DNA of 58,914 nucleotides, taken from the NCBI GenBank assembly GCA_025362315.1, contig JANYGP010000038.1, forward strand, positions 1-58,914, given 5' to 3'. This stretch comes from Polaromonas sp. (GTDB taxonomy: Bacteria; Pseudomonadota; Gammaproteobacteria; Burkholderiales; Burkholderiaceae_C). Every line of letters starts with the position of its first letter. Position 1 is the first letter of the stretch. Under the pieces are notes generated by a model that had not been told where the DNA came from, did no database searches, and saw nothing but the letters and a program-made list of their open reading frames with translations. Of this stretch, positions 52,924 through 58,914 are shown one piece after another. The position numbers were made by a program, and so were the translations under genes.

Positions 52924-53943
52924 TCATCGCGCGCCCATTAGTTCAGCAACAGCCCGATCAACCCGAACTGTGGATCCTGAATCATCCAGCGGGTTGCGGC
53001 GCAGACGATGGCGCAACGCTGGCGCAGCAATCCGTTTGAAGTGTGCATCCGTGATGGCGGCATCGCCCTGCAGCGCCGCATAGGCACGTGCAGCACGAAT
53101 CAGTGTCAAATCGCCCCGCAGGCCGTCCGTGCCCAATGCCATGCAAAGTTGGGCTGCGCGCTCACGTGCCGCATCGCTGATGAGCACCGCAGCCAAGCGC
53201 AAGCGTGCTGCAACGATGCGTTTGCGGGTTTTTTCATCTTCTTTTTTCCACTGCTCGATAAAGGCAGCGGGGTCATGCTCGAATGCATCACGTCGCTTGA
53301 CGACCTCTACTCGGCCTGCCAGATCAGTCGGCGTTTTGACTTCCACCGACAAACCAAAACGGTCAAGCAGCTGGGGGCGCAGCTCACCTTCTTCCGGGTT
53401 GCCGCTGCCCACCAGAACAAAACGGGCCGGGTGGCGAACGCTCAGGCCTTCGCGCTCCACAACGTTCTCGCCCGACGCTGCCACATCAATTAGCAAATCA
53501 ACCAAATGGTCTTCCAGCAAATTGACTTCGTCGATGTACAAAAAACCGCGATTTGCGCGAGCCAGAAGGCCAGGTTCAAAAGCCTTGACGCCCTGTGAAA
53601 GCGCGCGTTCGAGGTCAAGCGCACCGACCACACGGTCCTCGGTCGCACCGAGCGGCAAATCAACAACTGGAACAGTAATCAAATGACTTTTCAAGGGCGC
53701 TTTAGCAGCTTCAGCGCCATCGGCAATAAAAGGCTGCGCCGGGTCACTGTTATAAGCGCAACCGACCACGGCTCGCATCTTTGGCAATAGCGCAGCTAGT
53801 GCGCGCACGGCGGTTGACTTGCCCGTGCCGCGATCGCCAAATACCAAAATGCCACCAATGGCGGGATCAACAGCAGCGATCAAAATCGCCAGCTTCATCT
53901 CGTCTTGACCCACGATTGCTGAAAAGGGAAATGCTGTTGCCAT
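52924..53943 (-). CDS. bchI: Magnesium-chelatase AAA+ subunit BchI
   Basis: ATPase subunit of magnesium chelatase. The 339-residue protein has FPFSAIVGQDEMKLAI at the start, Walker A GDRGTGKST (36-44), the family insert VVGCAYNSDPAQP, VPVVDLPLGATEDRVVGALD, Walker B FLYIDEVNLL, sensor-1 FVLVGSGNPEEGELRPQLLDRFGL, and sensor-2 at GDLTLIRAARA. ATG 53943 is the normal start; TATACT 13 bases upstream on the same strand could be a -10 box. I looked for the light/redox motif TGT-N12-ACA in front and did not find it. Confidence 0.94.
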   Translation of the reverse strand: MATAFPFSAIVGQDEMKLAILIAAVDPAIGGILVFGDRGTGKSTAVRALAALLPKMRAVVGCAYNSDPAQPFIADGAEAAKAPLKSHLITVPVVDLPLGATEDRVVGALDLERALSQGVKAFEPGLLARANRGFLYIDEVNLLEDHLVDLLIDVAASGENVVEREGLSVRHPARFVLVGSGNPEEGELRPQLLDRFGLSVEVKTPTDLAGRVEVVKRRDAFEHDPAAFIEQWKKEDEKTRKRIVAARLRLAAVLISDAARERAAQLCMALGTDGLRGDLTLIRAARAYAALQGDAAITDAHFKRIAAPALRHRLRRNPLDDSGSTVRVDRAVAELMGAR

Positions 53944-54040
53944 AGGGGTCGAAGTATAGAGGGGCCGCAGTGCGAGACATTTTTTAAATATCCAGAAAAC
54001 TGCATCGGCATCGCGATGGGCACACAGTTTGCACAACGCA

Positions 54041-54087
54041 AAACGCCTACTGAAAGTAGGCGTTTCGGTCTGGTTTTGTAAACCAGA
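54041..54087 (-). terminator. Two tandem hairpins after the initiator tRNA
   Basis: TCTGGTTT/AAACCAGA (54069-54087, 3-base loop) and AAACGCCTAC/GTAGGCGTTT (54041-54065, 5-base loop) are both perfect. On the minus strand the second is followed by TTTT-like sequence and should end transcription of the tRNA and rplQ block before bchI. Confidence 0.82.
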
Positions 54088-54091
54088 AATA

Positions 54092-54168
<77 letters not shown>

Positions 54169-54178
54169 ATATTACTTG

Positions 54179-54184
54179 ATTATA
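54179..54184 (-). promoter_or_regulatory. Possible -10 box of the initiator tRNA
   Basis: A perfect TATAAT on the minus strand lies between the rplQ stop and the tRNA, ten bases from the tRNA 5' end. No good -35 is seen, so read-through from rplQ with processing is the alternative. Confidence 0.5.
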
Positions 54185-54186
54185 GC

Positions 54187-54585
54187 TTATTCTGCCTTGG
54201 CTGTGTCGGGTGCAATGGCATCACCATCAGGGCGATCCACCAATTCAACGAATGCCATCGGTGCATTGTCCCCCACACGAAAACCCATTTTCAAAATACG
54301 GGTGTAGCCGCCTGGACGAGCTTTGTAACGTGGTCCAAGCACGGCGAACAATTTAACCACCATGTCGCGGTCACGAAGGCGGTCAAACGCCAAACGCTTG
54401 TTGGCCAGTGTTGGCTCTTTGGCCAGCGTGATCATGGGCTCAACCACACGGCGCAATTCCTTGGCCTTTGGCAAAGTGGTTTTGATGGCTTCGTGCTGGA
54501 GCAGCGAATTCATCATGTTACGCAGCATGGCAAGGCGGTGCTCGCTTGTGCGATTAAGTTTACGTAATCCGTGTCCGTGACGCAT
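54187..54585 (-). CDS. rplQ: 50S ribosomal protein L17
   Basis: 132-residue protein of the large subunit near the exit tunnel. It has the conserved N-terminal block [24 protein letters not shown] and [14 protein letters not shown], then [25 protein letters not shown]. It is last in the alpha operon, directly after rpoA, as usual. The protein is near full family length. Confidence 0.98.
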   Translation of the reverse strand: MRHGHGLRKLNRTSEHRLAMLRNMMNSLLQHEAIKTTLPKAKELRRVVEPMITLAKEPTLANKRLAFDRLRDRDMVVKLFAVLGPRYKARPGGYTRILKMGFRVGDNAPMAFVELVDRPDGDAIAPDTAKAE

Positions 54586-54684
54586 GATGAGTTTCCTTTT
54601 AAATACTCTTTTTAATTTTAGGCAGCCGTGTCAGGTACTGCCCTTTTGATCCGCTTCGTTGTGCCTCGCGAAGTGGAGTTCTTT

Positions 54685-55674
54685 TTAGTGCTTGTCCAGT
54701 CCGGCAGGTGGCCAGCTCTCAAGACGCATACCCAAGGTCAAGCCGCGTGATGCAAGCACCTCCTTGATTTCATTGAGCGATTTACGGCCCAAATTGGGGG
54801 TTTTGAGCAGCTCATTTTCGCTGCGCTGGATCAAATCACCAATGTAATAAATATTTTCTGCTTTCAGGCAGTTGGCTGAACGAACTGTCAACTCCAGCTC
54901 ATCCACAGGCCGCAAAAGAATCGGGTCGAATTGCTGTGCACTGCGCTGTACTGGCGCATTGAAATCAGGCAGTTCATTGCCCTCAAGCTGGGCAAACACA
55001 GCCAGCTGTTCAACCAGAATTTTGGCGGATGCACGCACTGCGTCCTCTGCGGTAACAGCTCCGTTGGTTTCAATTTCCAGAACCAGCTTGTCCAGATCCG
55101 TACGCTGCTCTACGCGGGCGCTTTCCACTGTGTAGCTGACACGCTTGACTGGTGAAAACGATGCATCCAGAACGATGCGGCCAATCGACTTGGTTGACTC
55201 ATCACCGTAACGGCGAATGTTGCCTGGTACGTAGCCACGGCCATTTTCTACCTTGATTTGCATGTCGATTTTGCCACCGTGTGACAAATTGACAATCACA
55301 TGTTCAGGATTAACAATTTCAACATCATGCGGTGTTTGAATGTCCGCAGCCGTTACCGGGCCCGTGCCATCCTTGCGCAAACTAAGGGTGACTTCATCAC
55401 GGTTGTGGAGCTTGAACACCACACCCTTAAGGTTAAGCAAGATGTTGACAACATCTTCTTGTACGCCGTCAATGGACGAATACTCGTGTAACACGCCTGC
55501 AATCGTCACCTCGGTGGCTGCATGGCCGACCATCGACGACAACAACACGCGGCGCAAAGCATTTCCCAACGTATGGCCATAACCACGCTCAAACGGTTCG
55601 AGTGTCACTTTTGCGCGGTTGGCGCTCAGTTGCTCAACATTGATTGTTTTTGGTTTCAGTAAATTAGTCTGCAT
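54685..55674 (-). CDS. rpoA: RNA polymerase alpha subunit
   Basis: Assembles the polymerase core and contacts UP elements and activators. The 329-residue protein has the N-terminal dimerisation domain ([23 protein letters not shown], about 27-50) and the C-terminal domain ([55 protein letters not shown]) that binds UP DNA. Its length equals that of E. coli alpha (329). Confidence 0.98.
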   Translation of the reverse strand: MQTNLLKPKTINVEQLSANRAKVTLEPFERGYGHTLGNALRRVLLSSMVGHAATEVTIAGVLHEYSSIDGVQEDVVNILLNLKGVVFKLHNRDEVTLSLRKDGTGPVTAADIQTPHDVEIVNPEHVIVNLSHGGKIDMQIKVENGRGYVPGNIRRYGDESTKSIGRIVLDASFSPVKRVSYTVESARVEQRTDLDKLVLEIETNGAVTAEDAVRASAKILVEQLAVFAQLEGNELPDFNAPVQRSAQQFDPILLRPVDELELTVRSANCLKAENIYYIGDLIQRSENELLKTPNLGRKSLNEIKEVLASRGLTLGMRLESWPPAGLDKH

Positions 55675-55751
55675 GCAATCTTCCTCTCAATACCCTCGGT
55701 TCGTTACACCGATAAGGCCGACGACGTGAGAAGCACGTCGCAGGAACGAAA

Positions 55752-56375
55752 TTAGCGTGAGTACAACTCGACGATCAGCGATTCATTGATGTCAGCAGCG
55801 AACTCGTCGCGGTCAGGTACTTTCTTGAAGGTACCTTCACCTTTGTCAATGCTCACATCAACCCATGACGGCATGCCCACCTGCGTTGCAAGTTGCAAGG
55901 CTTCAGCAACACGGACCTGCTTTTTTGACTTGTCGCGGACAGCAACTACATCGCCTGCTTTGACCATAAACGATGGAATATTCACTGATCCGCCATTAAC
56001 CACGATGGCCTTGTGTGACACAAGCTGACGCGCTTCAGCACGAGTTGACCCAAACCCCATACGATAAACCACGTTGTCCAAACGAGACTCAAGGATGAAC
56101 AACAAGTTGGCGCCAGTGTTTCCTTTGCGGCGGTCGGCCTCTTCAAAATAGCGACGAAACTGCTTTTCGAGCACGCCGTACATTCGCTTGACCTTCTGCT
56201 TTTCACGCAACTGCAAACCATAGTCTGATGTCCGCGTACCAGAGGTCCGGCCATGCTGGCCTGGCTTGGAATCAAACTTTGCCTTATCAGCAATTGCGCG
56301 GCGAGCGCTTTTTAAAAATAAGTCCGTACCTTCTCGGCGGGACAATTTGGCCTTGGGGCCCAGGTAACGTGCCAC
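55752..56375 (-). CDS. rpsD: 30S ribosomal protein S4
   Basis: Primary 16S rRNA-binding protein that starts 30S assembly. The 207-residue protein has [54 protein letters not shown] and the S4 domain [24 protein letters not shown]. It lacks the cysteine zinc knuckle of some paralogues. In E. coli S4 represses this operon. Confidence 0.98.
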   Translation of the reverse strand: MARYLGPKAKLSRREGTDLFLKSARRAIADKAKFDSKPGQHGRTSGTRTSDYGLQLREKQKVKRMYGVLEKQFRRYFEEADRRKGNTGANLLFILESRLDNVVYRMGFGSTRAEARQLVSHKAIVVNGGSVNIPSFMVKAGDVVAVRDKSKKQVRVAEALQLATQVGMPSWVDVSIDKGEGTFKKVPDRDEFAADINESLIVELYSR

Positions 56376-56546
56376 TTGATTTTCCTTGTGTCATCTACTG
56401 CATTGCTGCAGGAGCCTTCGGCATTTGCATTTACGCAATGGCCTAACGGCGGTGGGCTTTGGTTAAATGTCCTGCGCTCAGTTGACCAAGGTCAAGAGAT
56501 CAAGACGGCGAAATACAAAATACAGCAGCACAAAATCGCAGAGCGA

Positions 56547-56951
56547 TCAGATTCTCCGGCGCTTCTGTGGTCGGCAACCGTTATGCGGAACTGGAGTTAC
56601 ATCAGCAATGGAGTTGATGCGAATGCCCAAGGCGCCAAGGGCTCGGACTGACGATTCACGTCCCGGACCTGGTCCTTTGATCTCAACATCCAGATTTTTG
56701 ATACCTTGCTCAATTGCAGCCCGACCAGCAACTTCGGATGCCACCTGAGCAGCAAATGGCGTTGACTTGCGTGAGCCTTTGAAGCCCTGACCACCAGACG
56801 ATGCCCATGACAAGGCATTGCCTTGTCGGTCAGTGATCATGATGATAGTGTTGTTGAACGATGCATGCACGTGTGCTATGCCGTCGGCAACGTTCTTACG
56901 AACTTTTTTGCGCACGCGCTGGGCAGCGGTGTTGTTTTGTGCTTTTGCCAT
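56547..56951 (-). CDS. rpsK: 30S ribosomal protein S11
   Basis: 134-residue platform protein of the small subunit. Recognised by [49 protein letters not shown] and the end [18 protein letters not shown]. It lies between rpsM and rpsD as in other alpha operons, with a 171-base gap before rpsD in which I see no gene. Confidence 0.98.
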   Translation of the reverse strand: MAKAQNNTAAQRVRKKVRKNVADGIAHVHASFNNTIIMITDRQGNALSWASSGGQGFKGSRKSTPFAAQVASEVAGRAAIEQGIKNLDVEIKGPGPGRESSVRALGALGIRINSIADVTPVPHNGCRPQKRRRI

Positions 56952-56982
56952 ATGAATTACCTATTAACCAAGTATTTATTGC

Positions 56983-57348
56983 TTATTTCTTCAACGATGC
57001 TGCGGCCTTGCGCGGACCCTTGCGGGTGCGGGCATTGGTACGCGTACGCTGGCCGCGCATGGGCAAGCCGCGACGATGGCGAAAGCCACGATAGCAGCCA
57101 ATGTCCATCAAACGCTTGATGTTCATCGTGGTTTCGCGGCGCAGGTCACCCTCAATAGTGAACAGCGCGATTTGGTCACGAATTTTTTCCAGATCACCAT
57201 CGGTCAGGTCTTTGACTTTTTTGGAATAAGCAATCTCACAAGCTTCACAAATTTTGCGTGCACGTGTGCGACCAATGCCAAAAATAGCAGTCAAACCGAT
57301 TTCAGCATGTTGCTGCGGTGGAATATTGATACCAGCGATACGAGCCAT
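56983..57348 (-). CDS. rpsM: 30S ribosomal protein S13
   Basis: 121-residue head protein of the 30S subunit that touches P-site tRNA and forms bridges to the 50S subunit. It has [30 protein letters not shown] and [25 protein letters not shown]. It starts 24 bases after rpmJ, at the head of the alpha operon. Confidence 0.98.
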   Translation of the reverse strand: MARIAGINIPPQQHAEIGLTAIFGIGRTRARKICEACEIAYSKKVKDLTDGDLEKIRDQIALFTIEGDLRRETTMNIKRLMDIGCYRGFRHRRGLPMRGQRTRTNARTRKGPRKAAASLKK

Positions 57349-57372
57349 ATAAATCCTCTAAAACTCTTTAAA

Positions 57373-57486
57373 TCAGCCTTGACGCTGCTTGTGGCGTGGA
57401 TCTGTGCAGATCACGCGGACGACGCCCTTGCGACGAATAACTTTGCAATTACGGCAAATTTTCTTGACCGAAGCTGAAACTTTCAT
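57373..57486 (-). CDS. rpmJ: 50S ribosomal protein L36
   Basis: A 37-codon gene encoding [20 protein letters not shown] and ending DPRHKQRQG. It has the zinc-binding C..C...C..H pattern of L36 (C11, C14, C27, H32). It lies between secY and rpsM in the position normal for beta- and gammaproteobacteria; infA, which sits here in some relatives, is absent. Confidence 0.97.
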
Positions 57487-57524
57487 ATCTGTTCTCCTAA
57501 ACTCAATGCAATAAACCGGTCAAA

Positions 57525-58844
57525 TCAGCCGCCGAGTGTGGTCTTAAAATTTGCTTTTTTGAGCAATGACTCATACTGCTGCGACATCATGTAATTTTGA
57601 ACCTGTGCCATAAAATCCATGGTCACGACAACAATAATCATCAATGAAGTACCGCCGAAATAAAATGGGACGTTGTACTTCAAAATCAAGAACTCAGGCA
57701 ACAGGCACACAAAAGTGATGTAAACCGCGCCAGCCAGTGTCAAGCGAACCAAAATCTTGTCGATGTATCGAGCTGTCTGATCACCAGGACGTATACCCGG
57801 GATGAAAGCGCCGCTTTTTTTCAGGTTGTCAGCAGTTTCACGGCTGTTAAAAACCAGCGCTGTGTAGAAAAAGCAGAAAAACACAATTGCACTGGCATAC
57901 AGCAACACGTAAATCGGCTGCCCTGGGGTGAGCGTGCCTGCGATATCTTTCAACCAGCGCATGCTTTCGCCAGTGCTGAACCAACCCACTACCGTAGCAG
58001 GCAACAAAATAATCGACGAAGCAAATATTGGGGGTATCACCCCTGCCATATTTAGCTTTAGAGGCAAATGCGACGACTGGCCGCCATAGACTTTGTTGCC
58101 GACTTGCCTGCGCGCGTAGTTAACCAAAATCTTACGCTGACCACGCTCTACGAAAACCACAAAATAAGTCACTAAAACGACCACTGCAATGATGGCGATT
58201 GATATCAAAATGCTCATGGCACCTGTGCGGATCAATTCGAGCAACCCACCCACTGCACTTGGCAAACCCGCAGCAATACCGGCGAAAATCAATATCGAAA
58301 TACCATTACCCAACCCGCGCTCGGTGATCTGTTCACCCAACCACATCAAAAACATAGTACCAGCCGTCAAGCTCACAACCGCGGTCATGCGGAACCCAAA
58401 TCCAGGCACCAGAACCAGACCGGGCGAACTCTCAAGCGCAACCGCTATACCGATTGATTGAAACAAAGCCAAACCCAATGTGCCGTAGCGCGTGTACTGG
58501 GTAATCTTGCGCCTCCCACTTTCACCTTCCTTTTTTAATTGCTCAAACGTCGGCAAGACATAGGTGAGTAACTGCATGATGATGGAAGCAGAAATGTAGG
58601 GCATGATACCCAATGCAAACACCGTAAACCGCGACAACGCACCACCAGAGAACATATTGAATAAGTTCAATATGCCGCCAGATTGACCTTTGAACAACTC
58701 TTTCAACTGCCCAGGGTCTATGCCTGGCACCGGGATGTGAGCACCGATGCGATACACCACCAATGCCAACAACAAAAAGATCAGGCGATTGCGCAGGTCA
58801 CCGAACTTGCCGGTTTTTGCAATTTGAGCCGCGTTGGTTGCCAC
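57525..58844 (-). CDS. secY: SecY preprotein translocase channel subunit
   Basis: Central channel of the Sec translocon in the inner membrane. The 439-residue protein has about ten membrane helices, including [24 protein letters not shown] at the start, the [15 protein letters not shown] and [12 protein letters not shown] segments, [19 protein letters not shown], and [20 protein letters not shown] in helix 7. The C-terminal end is [12 protein letters not shown]. It follows rplO by 19 bases. Confidence 0.98.
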   Translation of the reverse strand: MATNAAQIAKTGKFGDLRNRLIFLLLALVVYRIGAHIPVPGIDPGQLKELFKGQSGGILNLFNMFSGGALSRFTVFALGIMPYISASIIMQLLTYVLPTFEQLKKEGESGRRKITQYTRYGTLGLALFQSIGIAVALESSPGLVLVPGFGFRMTAVVSLTAGTMFLMWLGEQITERGLGNGISILIFAGIAAGLPSAVGGLLELIRTGAMSILISIAIIAVVVLVTYFVVFVERGQRKILVNYARRQVGNKVYGGQSSHLPLKLNMAGVIPPIFASSIILLPATVVGWFSTGESMRWLKDIAGTLTPGQPIYVLLYASAIVFFCFFYTALVFNSRETADNLKKSGAFIPGIRPGDQTARYIDKILVRLTLAGAVYITFVCLLPEFLILKYNVPFYFGGTSLMIIVVVTMDFMAQVQNYMMSQQYESLLKKANFKTTLGG

Positions 58845-58863
58845 TGATTGATCCGTCTGTGCT

Positions 58864-58914
58864 TTATTTCGATTCAGCAGGCGCAGAAACTGGAGCGGAA
58901 ACTGTGCCGCCAGC
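58864..58914 (-). CDS. rplO: C-terminal end of 50S ribosomal protein L15
   Basis: The last 16 codons and TAA of a gene running off the window: [16 protein letters not shown]. The identity rests on position immediately upstream of secY, the alanine/proline tail that burkholderial L15 proteins often carry, and the frame; the conserved core is outside the window. Confidence 0.8.
   Translation of the reverse strand, partial: AGGTVSAPVSAPAESK

Noticed and set aside
53944..54040. PpsR/CrtJ-type light-redox operator (TGT-N12-ACA) in front of bchI
   Set aside because: The minus-strand leader was read for this spacing and no match was found.

Overview
The window reads as a chromosome segment of a betaproteobacterium of the order Burkholderiales, most likely Comamonadaceae close to Rhodoferax, Polaromonas or Limnohabitans. 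The reasons are the gene families (Bug-type binding protein, lptD-surA-rsmA, mlaEFD with an auxiliary lipoprotein), the moderate-to-high GC content, and a dense set of short dispersed repeats of a kind I associate with that family. A magnesium-chelatase block (bchI-bchD-bchO) and a BLUF blue-light sensor suggest a phototrophic or recently phototrophic lineage, although no reaction-centre or carotenoid gene is in view.

Layout. 1-2392: end of a DUF2817 gene, alkB, and an rhlE-type helicase. 2392-4800: a small accessory island holding an unrecognised AT-richer 400-residue gene, a long imperfect palindrome, a 5' remnant of a type II methyltransferase/restriction gene, and a HigBA toxin-antitoxin pair. 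4804-12181: GMC oxidoreductase, the mlaE-mlaF-mlaD-lipoprotein operon for phospholipid transport, a cyclic-nucleotide-binding protein, ridA and marC. 12372-24400: metabolic and regulatory genes (SDR, dienelactone hydrolase, a decayed amidohydrolase, D-aminoacylase with Bug protein and LysR regulator, hydrolase/TetR/GST, BLUF, DTW-domain tRNA modifier). 24400-30138: an exported methyltransferase-like protein, small secreted proteins, two acetyltransferases, an MFS pseudogene, gap and a DUF2442 gene. 30144-39428: tkt, murU, pepP, a zeta-toxin/ParD-like pair, a glutaredoxin-like protein, a DMT exporter and gamma-glutamyltransferase. 39788-49420: maeB, a secreted barnase-type RNase with barstar, rsmA, surA, lptD and amgK. 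49563-53943: bchI-bchD-bchO plus a coupled exported protein. 54092-58914: initiator tRNA-Met and the rplO(end)-secY-rpmJ-rpsM-rpsK-rpsD-rpoA-rplQ ribosomal block.

The most distinctive feature is repeat content. A 50-60 bp two-hairpin element (called R1 here) occurs about twelve times in 59 kb. Several copies lie inside genes: in the signal-peptide region of three exported proteins, within murU, and at the stop codon of a regulatory gene. A second element (R2) sits at gene junctions within two operons and has also inserted into the amidohydrolase gene. A third (R3) is a pair of CGTCATACCCGCGAA-type palindromes. Two genes (amidohydrolase, MFS transporter) are decayed by nonsense or frameshift changes.

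Functional links: mlaEFD with its lipoprotein, lptD, surA, murU and amgK all serve outer-membrane or cell-wall upkeep; gap, tkt and maeB serve central carbon flow; three toxin-inhibitor pairs (HigBA, zeta/ParD-like, barnase/barstar) mark accessory points. All calls rest on reading the sequence and on recalled family features; no database search was run.
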